Below, one piece after another: positions 8,145-17,126 of a stretch of DNA of 64,000 nucleotides (positions are counted from its first letter, which is position 1; each line of letters opens with the position of its first letter). The stretch is from Limisphaera sp. (GTDB lineage Bacteria; Verrucomicrobiota; Verrucomicrobiia; Limisphaerales; Limisphaeraceae): the NCBI GenBank assembly GCA_025057755.1, contig JANWVC010000033.1:1-64000 (forward strand). Reading direction: 5' to 3'. Below the pieces are notes generated by a model. It was not told where the DNA came from and did not search any database. It was given only the letters and a program-made list of their open reading frames with translations. Made by a program: the position numbers and the translations under genes.

Positions 8145-9932
8145 GTGGCGGCCGCAAGTAGTCAAGGGAATCGAATCCTGAGGGGCATCCCGGTTTCGCC
8201 CGGAGTGTGTCGGGGCAAAACGTTTGTGTGGCGGCCTGCTGACGCGGAAGTCCCCCGCTGGGAATTGCGCGAGGAGGAAATTCCTGCGGAGATCGAGCGG
8301 TTGGAACGAGCCCTCGTAGACACACGGCGGCAGTTATTGGATGTTCAACGGCAAGTGCGCGAAGTCATGGGAGCCGAACAGGCAGACATCTTCGATGCGC
8401 ACTTGCTCGTGCTCGAGGACCGTGTGCTCGTCGACGAAGTGGTCCGATGGATCACCCGCGAGCGGGTGAATGCCGAGTATGCCTTCCATCGGGTGGCGCA
8501 AAAGTACATGGCTGCCCTGGCCTCTGTAGAGGACGAATACCTGCGCGAGCGTGTAGCGGACATGCGGGATGTGACAAACCGCGTGCTGAACCACCTCTTG
8601 GGCCGCGCGCATGGGATCGATCTATCGCATCTTCGGGATGCCGTCATTCTCGTCGCCCATGACCTGACGCCGAGCGACACCATACAAATGGACAAGAGGA
8701 AGGTCCTGGGCTTGGTGACAGAAGTCGGCAGTCCGACCTCTCATGCTGCCATTCTGGCGCGTTCCCTGGGACTCCCGGCGTTGGTGGGGGTGTCCCATGC
8801 GCTGCAGGAGGTGATCAGCGGGCAGTACGCATTATTGGATGGATTCAACGGCACGCTGATTCTTAATCCCAGCGATCAGGTATTGTTCGAATACGGCCAG
8901 TTGGTCCGCCGGCAAATCACATTGGAGGAAAAACTGCGGGAGGTGGTTGCTCAACCGGCCGTGACGCTCGATGGACACCGCATACCGGTGTTGGCCAACA
9001 TTGAGCAGGCCGATGACGTGGAAGCTGTCCAAGCTTGCGGAGCTGAGGGGGTCGGCCTTTTTCGGACAGAGTACCTTTATATCAATCGGGATCATCCGCC
9101 CAGTGAGGAGGAGCAATACGAAGCGTACCGGCGTGTTGCCGCTGCGCTGTGCCCGCAACCGGTGATCGTGCGGACGCTGGATCTTGGCGGGGATAAGTTC
9201 CTCTCGCATCTGGTGTCGCAACAAGAGATGAACCCATTTCTAGGCTGGCGGGCTATTCGACTGTGCCTCCAGCAGCCGGAAATGTTCAGTGTGCAATTGC
9301 GGGCTATCCTGCGCGCTAGCGCCGAGGGCAATGTCAAGGTGATGTACCCGATGATCTCAGGTGTGGATGAGCTTTGTCAGGCCGATGTATTGCTGGAGGC
9401 ATGCAAACAGCAACTGCGCGCCCGAGGTCAACCCTTCAATGAGCATCTGGAAACCGGTGCCATGATCGAAATCCCGTCGGCGGTCCTGGTTGCAGATGTC
9501 TTGGCGCGGCGTAGTAAGTTTTTCAGCATCGGGACCAATGATCTCATCCAGTACGCCCTGGCAGTCGATCGAATGAACGAGCGGATTGCTCATTTATACG
9601 AGCCTACACACCCGGCCATCCTCCGACTGATCCGGATGACCACGGACGCAGCTGAACGGGCCGGTTTGCGCGTGGGCGTATGCGGTGAGATGGCGGGAGA
9701 ACCTGTGTTGGTGCCGCTGTTACTGGGTTTGGGTGTCCATGAGTTGAGCGCCGCGCCACCGTTGGTCCCCCAAGTCAAGTATCTCATCCGCAGGATCAAG
9801 CTATCGGAAGCGCGCGAGTTGGCCGCATGGGCGCTGCAACAAGAGTCGGCTGCCGAAATCCTGCGTCGGTGCCGGGCTTTGGCCCATGAAGCGGCACCTC
9901 TTTTGTTTCAATCGCGCCGGGTGGATTTGTAG
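8145..9932 (+). CDS. ptsI: Phosphoenolpyruvate-protein phosphotransferase (PTS enzyme I)
   Basis: Enzyme I takes phosphate from PEP and passes it to HPr, the first cytoplasmic step of the phosphotransferase system. The 595-residue product has the family's usual length. The phospho-histidine swivel domain carries VTEVGSPTSHAAILARSLGL with His200; most members have GG(R/K)TSH, so Ser-Pro here is a modest variant. The PEP barrel has GVGLFRTEYLY, the LDLGGDK motif, IEIPSAVL, FSIGTNDL and VGVCGEMAGEP with the catalytic Cys near residue 513. Start is GTG 8145 with a purine-rich AAGAGGAAGG upstream. No HPr or sugar permease gene lies beside it, so it may serve a regulatory PTS or partners elsewhere. 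Its end is only 19 bases from the converging microcompartment operon. Confidence 0.95.
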   Translation: MAAASSQGNRILRGIPVSPGVCRGKTFVWRPADAEVPRWELREEEIPAEIERLERALVDTRRQLLDVQRQVREVMGAEQADIFDAHLLVLEDRVLVDEVVRWITRERVNAEYAFHRVAQKYMAALASVEDEYLRERVADMRDVTNRVLNHLLGRAHGIDLSHLRDAVILVAHDLTPSDTIQMDKRKVLGLVTEVGSPTSHAAILARSLGLPALVGVSHALQEVISGQYALLDGFNGTLILNPSDQVLFEYGQLVRRQITLEEKLREVVAQPAVTLDGHRIPVLANIEQADDVEAVQACGAEGVGLFRTEYLYINRDHPPSEEEQYEAYRRVAAALCPQPVIVRTLDLGGDKFLSHLVSQQEMNPFLGWRAIRLCLQQPEMFSVQLRAILRASAEGNVKVMYPMISGVDELCQADVLLEACKQQLRARGQPFNEHLETGAMIEIPSAVLVADVLARRSKFFSIGTNDLIQYALAVDRMNERIAHLYEPTHPAILRLIRMTTDAAERAGLRVGVCGEMAGEPVLVPLLLGLGVHELSAAPPLVPQVKYLIRRIKLSEARELAAWALQQESAAEILRRCRALAHEAAPLLFQSRRVDL

Positions 9933-9951
9933 AGCGCCGCAAGCAACAGCC

Positions 9952-11333
9952 TCATCCAAAGCGGCGACGCAGGCGTTCTAAATGATAATCCCGCCGTTCT
10001 TCGGGGGCCATTGAATCGAATCGCGGCAGAGGCCCTATTCTTGAAGGAGCCGAAGCGGTTTTGGCTGGGTCCAACGGGGTCGACACCTCGCCTGCAGCCC
10101 CCAACGAAACGGACAAGTTCCGTTGTTGCCCAGGCTCTGCAGTTGAAGTCGCTGTGGCCCGGTCGTTCGCTGCGCCGGATTCCAAGCCGGTTTGCACTTG
10201 GACCCGCCGCCGACCGGTTCGGTCTGCCCGGAGCACCGGGTCTGTCAGCTGTAAGTCTTCCTCGAGAGATCGCCTCGGAGTAATGCCCAAAGCGCGCAGG
10301 GCTGCATGATACGCATGGACAGCTTCCTCAGGGCCGATCCGACCCTCGCTGATCAATCGCAGCATTTCAATAAAGACGAGTTGATGCTCGGCATGGTTAA
10401 TCTTTCGGCCGAACAGGGCCACACGGGCTCCATGACGCTAGGCGTCGTGCAGCAGCAAGAATGCGTCATATGTCGTGCCGGCCGAGCCTCCGAGAATGCC
10501 CACGATCAGGGTTGGGTCATATTGCACGAGCTCCTCCATGGCCCGTGGCCCGTGATACACGACCTTGAGAAACAGTGGTCGGCCTGCAGAGGGGACGCCG
10601 GCCAGCGTGCGCAGAATCTGGTCGTTAATGAATTCACCGATCTTTTCTGGTGGAAGACCATTGCCCACGTTCGGATCAAACACCTCCAGAAAGTGCCGGA
10701 ATTGCTTGCGTTCAGCCTCTTCCCGAAACGCCTTGTAGGCCAATAAGGTCTCACGATCCCGCTCCAAGTCATTGAGAAACGTGATCGAATAAAGCCCCAG
10801 GTTTGCACCCGGAAAATCGCCCGTTACGCGATTGCATTCCAGCCGGCCGCATTGAATATGGTCAATGGTGGCGCTCCGAAACGGGCGCGAAGGTTCGCTC
10901 GTGTAACACCCATGGCGGACAGCCCAGATGTCCGTGGTATATTGGCGCGGGCGGCTGGCGTAACCGGGGAATGGCGGAACAAACCCTCTTGAATGGTGAG
11001 CAGTTCGTTCACATAGGGCGACATCAACATGATATCCACGGTGCCCTGGCGAACAATTGCACGGATAATGTCCAAGAACTCTGGCAGATTGCGGCATCCA
11101 AACTCCTCACGGCTCCATACTTCTGGCGAATACGCAGCCGTGTGAGCCCCCTGGCCTGCCAACCACCAGCGCGGTCCTGGTGCACGCACACCGTAGGCCA
11201 TATCGGCATCTTTGGCATCAGCTAGAATGAAGGTGCGGCTGTTGGGACGGAGCCGGATCTCAGCCAATTTGCGATCCAGCGATTTGGTTAGCCCGTCAGT
11301 TGACGGGGCATCGTGGGTGCCAGCTGGGCTCAT
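9952..11333 (-). pseudogene. Microcompartment-operon barrel-like protein, broken by frameshift and amber codon
   Basis: The reading frame opens at 11333 and is good to AARAN near 10945. A one-base loss between 10940 and 10941 then switches frame; restoring one base gives ARAN-D-TTDIWAVRHGCYT. The second segment contains RPFRSATIDHIQCGRLE, GLYSITFLNDLERDRETLLA, HFLEVFDPNVG, PLFLKVVYHGPRAMEEL and VGILGGSAGTTYDAFLLLHD. It hits an in-frame TAG at 10438-10440 where Gln is expected, and the same frame continues RHGARVALFGRKINHAE to 9952. The alternating strands, the central Lys and the GGSAGTT loop suggest a TIM-barrel aldolase-like fold (inference). I recall similar uncharacterised proteins beside sugar microcompartments of Planctomycetes. 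A low-complexity linker and a basic C-terminal helix (ERRDYHLERLRRRFG) resemble a cargo tag. It is the last gene of the operon and overlaps the aldolase stop by four bases. Intact length would be about 460 residues. Confidence 0.75.
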
Positions 11334-12406
11334 TTCCAGCGGGCCATGATTTGATCCGTAATCACTTGGACGGCTTGCTCCGCCTCTGGATCCAATCCGG
11401 GTTCAGTGCCGGCCCGGGAGGAGACGGCACAGGTGACCCCGGGGCGCCATTGGTCATTGTCACACAGCTCGCACTCTTTCAGGCCGTATCTCGGATCTGG
11501 TATGCCCAGTTCCTTCTTGATCTTGAGAAGTTCCCGAAGCTGTTGGGGCGGGATAGTTTGAGGCGGTCGTCCCAACTGTGTCGTAACGAGGACCGTTCGA
11601 CAATAGGCCTCCAAGATTTCCATCTTAAAGTATGCGTCCTCGAGGCTAAGGTGGCTCCAACTGACAACTCCATGATTGGCCATCAGGATCGTGTTATGAT
11701 GATCAACCAGGTCGGCCACCAATTTGCCCATTTCCGGTGTGCCGGGCGTGCGATAGGGGGCCACTGCCACCGATGCGAACACCTCATACTCTGGGATGAG
11801 GCAAGTGGGCGGCACGAGCCCTGCCACGGCAAAACCCGTGGCGTAAGGCGGATGACAATGGCAGGTGGCCACGGCCCGAGGCTGACGCTGGAAGATTTGC
11901 AGATGCATGAGAATTTCGCTGGTTCGCTTTTTCTGCCCGCAGAGTTGACGTCCGGTGAAATCCACCAGGCACATGTCCTCAGGCTTCATGAACCCTTTAC
12001 TGACCAGCGTTGGTGTACATAAAGCCAAGTCTTTACCCACCCGGATGGCCAGGTTGCCTCCGTTCCCATCTACGTACTCGCGCAGCCACAGCCGCCGGCC
12101 AATGTCACACATCTGTTCCTTCAGTTGAAGGCACCACGGCGAATGAAAGAACGCCTCGAGCTCTGCCAACGGTGCTTGCGAGGACAGCTCGGTGGAGGGC
12201 GCGGAAAACTCGCTTCCGGTTTGGATCCGTGGGGCGGAATTTGCAGGTGCCGGTCCGTGCGCGGCTTGGGTTGCCTGGCCGGCCTCCCATTCACGGAGAA
12301 AATCCCGGGCCGCCGGAGTCAGGATTGCATCGGAAGGCAACGTGCGCAGATCGCGGCCCTGGCGGAGATAGTTTTCCAAATCTCGAACACTAATCACCGG
12401 TTTCAT
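11330..12406 (-). CDS. Class II aldolase (fuculose/rhamnulose-phosphate type) with encapsulation-like N-terminus
   Basis: This metal-dependent aldolase is expected to cleave fuculose-1-phosphate or rhamnulose-1-phosphate into dihydroxyacetone phosphate and lactaldehyde, feeding the microcompartment. The C-terminal ~230 residues are the catalytic domain: NGGNLAIRV phosphate loop, TSEILMH acid, the metal ligands in CHCHPPYATGFA and a third His in LMANHGVVSW. The N-terminal ~120 residues are extra: a helix (SVRDLENYLRQGRDL), LPSDAILTPAARDFLRE, then a Pro/Ala/Ser linker, as in cargo aldolases of this microcompartment type. ATG 12406 has GAGGAG upstream; the frame remains open to 12550 but without family similarity. 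The product is 358 residues and its stop overlaps the next gene. Confidence 0.9.
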   Translation of the reverse strand: MKPVISVRDLENYLRQGRDLRTLPSDAILTPAARDFLREWEAGQATQAAHGPAPANSAPRIQTGSEFSAPSTELSSQAPLAELEAFFHSPWCLQLKEQMCDIGRRLWLREYVDGNGGNLAIRVGKDLALCTPTLVSKGFMKPEDMCLVDFTGRQLCGQKKRTSEILMHLQIFQRQPRAVATCHCHPPYATGFAVAGLVPPTCLIPEYEVFASVAVAPYRTPGTPEMGKLVADLVDHHNTILMANHGVVSWSHLSLEDAYFKMEILEAYCRTVLVTTQLGRPPQTIPPQQLRELLKIKKELGIPDPRYGLKECELCDNDQWRPGVTCAVSSRAGTEPGLDPEAEQAVQVITDQIMARWK

Positions 12407-12416
12407 GAAAGGCTCC

Positions 12417-12722
12417 TCAGCCCGTCCATGGACGGTAAAAAAGCTTGTCGGCCAATACGACGTTGATGGCGTCCACCGGCGTGGGCTCATCAAACGGTTG
12501 AGCGGCTTCGCGGCCTTCCACATAGCCGACCACTTGGCCCAGCGCCCCACCGAGGTCGTCGTATATCACCAAGGCAGGATCCGATCCAAAAGTGATCGGA
12601 CCATCCAATCCTGCCCGGTATTGATTTCTTCCAAAGGGACTGACCAGGAGAAATCGGCCCCCGATGAGCGACGGAACCGATCGACTCAACGTTATTCGTC
12701 CGATGATCCGCCCCAATTTCAT
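12417..12722 (-). CDS. Microcompartment vertex protein BMC-P (EutN/CcmL family)
   Basis: The 101-residue product belongs to the pentameric shell proteins that cap the vertices of bacterial microcompartments. It opens MKLGRIIGRITLSRSVPSL, matching the first beta strands, followed by GGRFLLVSPFG and ALVIYDDLGGALGQVVGYVE, the core of the fold. The closing PVDAINVVLADKLFY replaces the more usual DAAVIGIVD strand, so it is the most divergent of the three pentamer genes here. It starts seven bases after the next upstream BMC-P gene, as in a tight operon. Three different pentamers are typical of Planctomycetes/Verrucomicrobia sugar microcompartments. Confidence 0.88.
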   Translation of the reverse strand: MKLGRIIGRITLSRSVPSLIGGRFLLVSPFGRNQYRAGLDGPITFGSDPALVIYDDLGGALGQVVGYVEGREAAQPFDEPTPVDAINVVLADKLFYRPWTG

Positions 12723-12729
12723 GCGCTCT

Positions 12730-13008
12730 TCAGATCCTGCATCCAGGTTCTTTCTCGTCCACGATTCCGATCACCAACCATCGTACCGGGCTCTTCTCGT
12801 CACCGACGGCCCTGCGGGCCGCCGCACCGTCGGAGGAGATAACCACTTGCTGATGCAAACCAGCTCCCAAGGCATCAATGGCCACTTGCGGACTCCCTTC
12901 CGGATGCCCCTCCGAGCTGATCGGTTGGCAAACCACCAGGCGCCACCCCTCCAAGCTGCGATGTTTTCGCACAGCCACGACATGGCCTTCAACTCTTGCC
13001 AACAGCAT
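12730..13008 (-). CDS. Microcompartment vertex protein BMC-P (EutN/CcmL family)
   Basis: This 92-residue pentamer-forming shell protein opens MLLARVEGHVVAVRKHRSLE, goes on with GWRLVVCQPI, then VAIDALGAGLHQQVVISSDG, and ends with WLVIGIVDEKEPG. These are the standard strands of the EutN/CcmL fold, including the central D-x-x-GAG loop that lines the pentamer pore. ATG 13006-13008 has only a weak purine stretch upstream. It lies between the aldehyde dehydrogenase (93 bases away) and a second BMC-P gene (7 bases away), all transcribed leftwards. Confidence 0.93.
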   Translation of the reverse strand: MLLARVEGHVVAVRKHRSLEGWRLVVCQPISSEGHPEGSPQVAIDALGAGLHQQVVISSDGAAARRAVGDEKSPVRWLVIGIVDEKEPGCRI

Positions 13009-13101
13009 GGATTAATCTATTCCGAGTCCTTCTTGCTCGCCCCCACCCCAGCCTTGATCGGTCTTCTGCGTCCGTTCCGGCATTGGGCTTGGGGTTGTGG
13101 T

Positions 13102-14640
13102 TCAAAAAATGCGCAATTGATCGACCATGACACAACGCCGCACGCGAGTGAATGTACGCGGATTGCAAATGCCTTCGCCGGTGGTGGTGGCAATGGAAAA
13201 GTTTAGATACCCTTCACCGCCATTGCCCAAACCTGCCAGGCACGAGCCGTTTTTCACAAACAGCGTGGTTTCCAGGGCTCGGGCCATTGCGGTCATGTGT
13301 GCGACGTCCAATGAATGAATCATGGCGGAGTGTTTGTAACCGTGTTCGGCCCGCTTGGCCGCTTCGATCCCCTCTTCAACCGTCCGAACCCGTACAACCG
13401 GCAGAAAGGGCATCATTTGCTCTTCCAATACGAAGGGATGATCAGGCGGCGTTTCTCCAAACAGCAGTTGGGTCCCGGCCGGCAGCTTGATACCGGCCGC
13501 CTGCGCCAAGACTTCAGGGTCCTTCCCCACCAACTCGCGGTTAACCGTTGGATGAGGGCAACCAGCTCCCTGGGCCTGGGGAAAGACAAAGGCGGCACGG
13601 GTCAAACGTTCAATCTGCGCTTCGGTGAGCCGAACCGCCCCGTGTCGTTCCAGCGCAGCGAAAAACCGGTCAAAGCATGAATCCAGGACGAACACTTCCT
13701 TCTCTCCGATGCAGAGAAGATTGTTGTCATAGGCTGCCCCTTCGATCACGCAACGAGCTGCTCGATCCAGATCAGAGGTGCCATCCACCAACACCGGCGG
13801 ATTGCCCGGTCCGGCGCAGATGGCGCGCTTGCCACTGGCCATGGCCGCTTTAACCACGCCCGGTCCGCCTGTCACACAAAGCAACCGCACATGTTCGTTG
13901 CGAGCCAGTGCCTGAAAAGATTCCAGCGTTGGGGGCTCGATGATGCATGCCAAGTTTTCGATCCCCAAGGCTTGGTGAATGGCCTGGTTGAACGTCCGTA
14001 CGGCCGTAACTGCACACCGGTAGGCGCCAGGATGAGCATTGAAGACGACCGCATTCCCTGCTGCCACCATGGTGATGATGTTACATGCCAGGGTAGGAAT
14101 GGAGTGAGTGCTGGGCGTCACCGCTGCAATCACGCCGAAGGGCGCAAATTCCTCCAACGTGATGCCATGGTCACCGCTCAACCCATAGGGCTGGAGAAAC
14201 TCCACCCCGGGCACGGACCGCTGGCTCTTAAGCTTTTCGATTTTGTGATCCAGCCGGCCAATGCGCGTTTCCTCCAATTCCAGCCGTGCCCATTCCTGGG
14301 CGCGGTCCCAGCAGATGTTCTTGACAAGCTGGATGACTTTTTGCCGACCCGCTACACCTGCCGCCGACAGTTGGAGATACGCTTCATGGGCAGCAGCACA
14401 AGCCTCCTCAGCGTCTGCAAAAACGCCGTATCGACCTCGCAAGCGTTTACTTCCGGAGATTGACCCGGGACAACCACAGGAAGACACTCCCGAATCCTGC
14501 GGTGCAGTGGTGCGGCCCCCCGTGTCGATCTTTGCCTTTTGCTGCGTATCTGGTTGCAAGGAAGGCTCGCCCACTACTCCCAGCCGTTGTAACACTTCGG
14601 CGACAACTTCGCGGATGAGTGTCTCATTCAACGCGCTCAT
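13102..14640 (-). CDS. Microcompartment aldehyde dehydrogenase, CoA-acylating
   Basis: The 512-residue enzyme should oxidise lactaldehyde-derived or propionaldehyde-type aldehydes to acyl-CoA inside the shell, giving PduL its substrate. Residues 1-17 include NETLIREVVAEVLQRLG, the amphipathic encapsulation helix shared by cargo enzymes. A Cys/Gly/Ser-rich linker reaches to about residue 70. The catalytic domain then shows GRYGVFADAEEAC, FAPFGVIAAVTPSTHSIPT, GGPGVVKAAM and AYDNNLLCIGEKEVF with the nucleophilic Cys near residue 310. This is the EutE/PduP class rather than a hydrolytic ALDH. ATG 14640 is chosen because the encapsulation helix starts there; the open frame to 14727 adds nothing recognisable. 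Confidence 0.94.
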   Translation of the reverse strand: MSALNETLIREVVAEVLQRLGVVGEPSLQPDTQQKAKIDTGGRTTAPQDSGVSSCGCPGSISGSKRLRGRYGVFADAEEACAAAHEAYLQLSAAGVAGRQKVIQLVKNICWDRAQEWARLELEETRIGRLDHKIEKLKSQRSVPGVEFLQPYGLSGDHGITLEEFAPFGVIAAVTPSTHSIPTLACNIITMVAAGNAVVFNAHPGAYRCAVTAVRTFNQAIHQALGIENLACIIEPPTLESFQALARNEHVRLLCVTGGPGVVKAAMASGKRAICAGPGNPPVLVDGTSDLDRAARCVIEGAAYDNNLLCIGEKEVFVLDSCFDRFFAALERHGAVRLTEAQIERLTRAAFVFPQAQGAGCPHPTVNRELVGKDPEVLAQAAGIKLPAGTQLLFGETPPDHPFVLEEQMMPFLPVVRVRTVEEGIEAAKRAEHGYKHSAMIHSLDVAHMTAMARALETTLFVKNGSCLAGLGNGGEGYLNFSIATTTGEGICNPRTFTRVRRCVMVDQLRIF

Positions 14641-14723
14641 AGCTTGCTGGTCCTTCGGTAGCTTCAGACCCCTTGCTGAAACCAATCCTGCAGCGCCCGT
14701 GGCTGCGCCGCATGCGAATTTGC

Positions 14724-15044
14724 TCACGGCCGGGTTCCATGGGCCTGATAAATCACCTGCCCCAAAACATCCACCGTGTCCACGATGCCAATTACCACGG
14801 CATCAACGGGGGCATCTCGCATCCCGGGGGCCAAGCGTGCGGAACTTCCTTGGGTGAACAAAACCAGCTCCCCCACGCCGGCTCCCACACTGTCGACGGC
14901 CACGATCGTGTTGACCCCGGGCCGGAACCGAGTTGGATCCTTCTCATCCACCAGTTGCGGGCGCAACAAAAGGAGCTTCCGACCCAGCATTTGCGGGTCC
15001 TTTTTAGTGGCTACGACCGTGCCTTCCACACGTGCCAAAAACAT
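14724..15044 (-). CDS. Microcompartment vertex protein BMC-P (EutN/CcmL family)
   Basis: This 106-residue pentameric shell protein starts MFLARVEGTVVATKKDPQML and continues GRKLLLLRPQLVDEK, TIVAVDSVGAGVGELVLFTQ and DAVVIGIVDTVDVLG. That is the most canonical EutN/CcmL sequence of the three in the operon. ATG 15042-15044 has GGGAG upstream. The open frame extending to 15167 is not similar to the family. It sits between a BMC-H gene and the aldehyde dehydrogenase, so shell and cargo are interleaved. Confidence 0.95.
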   Translation of the reverse strand: MFLARVEGTVVATKKDPQMLGRKLLLLRPQLVDEKDPTRFRPGVNTIVAVDSVGAGVGELVLFTQGSSARLAPGMRDAPVDAVVIGIVDTVDVLGQVIYQAHGTRP

Positions 15045-15117
15045 GGCATGACACTCCCTTCCAACCGATGCCGAGGCCATTCCGGCTCTTGGCACCGCAA
15101 TCGGAGCGAGCCGTCCT

Positions 15118-15402
15118 CTATTTCTTTTTCGGCAGCACGGCCTCCACATCTGGATGCGGCCGCGCAATCACGTGCACGCTGATCACCTCCCCTTTCATGG
15201 CTTTGATCGCTTGGGCGCCGGCATCCGTAGCCGCTTTTACAGCGGCAACATCGCCGACCACCACCGCGGTCACCAGCGCATTGCCGACCTGCATCATGGG
15301 GCCGGCCAATTCCACATTGGCGGCTTTCAGCATGGCATCGGTTCCTTCCACCAATGCCACTAAACCGCGCGTTTCGATCATACCGATTGCTTGATGTGCC
15401 AT
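15118..15402 (-). CDS. Microcompartment shell hexamer protein BMC-H
   Basis: This 94-residue protein is a single BMC domain. It opens [20 protein letters not shown] and continues [39 protein letters not shown] and [18 protein letters not shown]. Such proteins form hexamers that tile the shell facets; the loop around residue 38 normally lines the central pore, and here reads MMQVGN, unlike the glycine-rich loops of the other two hexamers in this operon. The gene lies 22 bases upstream of nothing but the acetate kinase stop, within the leftward operon. Confidence 0.97.
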   Translation of the reverse strand: MAHQAIGMIETRGLVALVEGTDAMLKAANVELAGPMMQVGNALVTAVVVGDVAAVKAATDAGAQAIKAMKGEVISVHVIARPHPDVEAVLPKKK

Positions 15403-15424
15403 AGAGTGTTGCGTGAGCTGTAAT

Positions 15425-16684
15425 TTACGAGTCCCCTTGAACGATGTTCGAGCGCTGCTGCTGTAGAGCCGAAATCAAGCCTGACTTCCCCGGGATGGGG
15501 CTGTGCTGCTCTAAAAGCCGCTTGACCTCACGTGCCACCACCAGCTCCTCATTCGTCGGGATCACCCAAACTTGAATGCGAGAACCACTGCGGCTGATGC
15601 ACCCCTCAACACCTCGCACGGTTGCGTTGCGTTCAGGATCTAACTCCACACCAAGCTCTTCCCATCCCTTACAAATGGCCGCCCGGAGCTGCGGCTGGTT
15701 CTCACCGATCCCAGCCGTGAAAACCACAGCTTCGGCACCTCCCAATTGGGCCAACGCGGCGCCAATCCAATGGCGCGTCGCATGTACCCACACTTCTAAA
15801 GCAAGACGGGCGCCCTCGTGTCCTTGGTCTGCGGCGGTTAGCAAGTCTCGCACATCGTTGGATAGCCCGCTTAAACCCAACAAACCGCTTTCCCGGCAAA
15901 GCTGGCGCTCAACCTCCTCCAAAGACAAACCCAACGTGCGCATCACCAAGGGGATGGCAAAACTGTCCAGATCGCCTACGCGATTGTTGTGGGGCAACCC
16001 CGACTGCGGGCTCAATCCCAGACTATTGCCCAACGCAATGCCGTTCTCCAAGGGAGTAATGCTAGAACTGCCTCCCAAATGACACGAGATCACTCGCAGT
16101 CGAGAACCTTGGACCGGGGTCTGACCTCCATCCACATATAACCGTCGGACACGTTCGGCCACGTCCGGCCGGCCCAACAACTCCGCCGACCTTTCGGCTA
16201 TGTACTTGTGGCTGGCCCCATGAAAACCCCAGCGCCGGATCCCGGCCGCGCGCCACCGCTCGGGCACGGCGTACTGCATGGCCGCTTGCGGCGCCCACTG
16301 GTAAAAGGCGGTTTCGAATAACGCGACCAAGGGAACCGTTGGCAGCCGCCGGGCGAACAAACGAATGCCCGCTACATAGGCTGGATTGTGAGCCGGGGCC
16401 AAACAATTCAAAGCCTCCATGGCTTCCAGCACGGTATCGGTTATGCGGACACACCCAGTGACACCGCGGGCCACCACGGTCTTAAACCCCACGCCTGCCA
16501 ACTCTTGGTCAGACCGCACATGCCCAGCGCCCCTCAGCTGGTTGAGGCACGTGTCGATGGCCGCGGCATAATCCGTGACCCGCTCCAAGCCTCCTCGGTG
16601 CAACAGCCGCTCACAGCCGTCGGCAAACTCAAACAGCCGCCACTTCAGCGAGGTGCTCCCCAAATTGGCGACCAAGATCTTCAT
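15425..16684 (-). CDS. ackA: Acetate/propionate kinase
   Basis: The 419-residue kinase converts acyl phosphate and ADP to the acid and ATP, following PduL in the pathway. Family motifs in order: [20 protein letters not shown] (nucleotide loop), [11 protein letters not shown] (usual GHRVVHGG, here altered), [45 protein letters not shown] and [12 protein letters not shown]. The GHRVVHGG element is replaced by [10 protein letters not shown], so a His normally near the active site is absent. ATG 16684 matches the family start. Its placement between two BMC-H genes is typical of this operon type, although it carries no obvious encapsulation helix and may work outside the shell. Confidence 0.93.
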   Translation of the reverse strand: MKILVANLGSTSLKWRLFEFADGCERLLHRGGLERVTDYAAAIDTCLNQLRGAGHVRSDQELAGVGFKTVVARGVTGCVRITDTVLEAMEALNCLAPAHNPAYVAGIRLFARRLPTVPLVALFETAFYQWAPQAAMQYAVPERWRAAGIRRWGFHGASHKYIAERSAELLGRPDVAERVRRLYVDGGQTPVQGSRLRVISCHLGGSSSITPLENGIALGNSLGLSPQSGLPHNNRVGDLDSFAIPLVMRTLGLSLEEVERQLCRESGLLGLSGLSNDVRDLLTAADQGHEGARLALEVWVHATRHWIGAALAQLGGAEAVVFTAGIGENQPQLRAAICKGWEELGVELDPERNATVRGVEGCISRSGSRIQVWVIPTNEELVVAREVKRLLEQHSPIPGKSGLISALQQQRSNIVQGDS

Positions 16685-16808
16685 GTGGAGCCAAGTGTAT
16701 CCGGCTGTATTCGGCAAACAGAAGGGAGCTCAGGGGCAATGGCAATTGCTGACCAACCCTTTTCCGGCCTGACGAGCCAGAGCAGGCGGACGGTTCGGTA
16801 GCGGTCTG

Positions 16809-17087
16809 TCATTGCAACCACTTACCCAAGCCAGCCAAGCCTTCATGGGGTCGAGGGATTACCTGCACGCTGATGACCTGTCCGACCTGTGCCGCCGCAG
16901 CGGCTCCAGCATCGGTAGCAGCTTTCACGGCAGCCACGTCACCTCGGAAAAAGGCCGTTACGTAACCACTGCCAATTTTTTCCCAGCCAGTAAGCGTTAC
17001 ATTAGCGGCCTTCAACGCAGCGTCCGCCGCTTCCAAGAGGGCACATAACCCCCTACACTCAATCATGCCCAATGCTTGTTGCGCCAT
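16809..17087 (-). CDS. Microcompartment shell hexamer protein BMC-H
   Basis: This 92-residue BMC-domain protein opens [20 protein letters not shown] and continues [40 protein letters not shown] and [20 protein letters not shown]. The pore loop GSGY is the classic small-pore type that lets polar metabolites through. ATG 17087 follows AGGAAGGA by a good distance. It is 39 bases downstream of the next BMC-H gene; the two are paralogues that probably form mixed facets. Confidence 0.97.
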   Translation of the reverse strand: MAQQALGMIECRGLCALLEAADAALKAANVTLTGWEKIGSGYVTAFFRGDVAAVKAATDAGAAAAAQVGQVISVQVIPRPHEGLAGLGKWLQ

Positions 17088-17126
17088 AAGATTCCTTCCT
17101 CTGACAAACAAATCGGTTGGGAAAAG

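Noticed and set aside
10438-10440. TAG in the barrel-like gene as a recoded or read-through codon
   Set aside because: No pyrrolysine or suppressor machinery is seen, and the same gene also has a frameshift upstream, so simple breakage or error is more economical.
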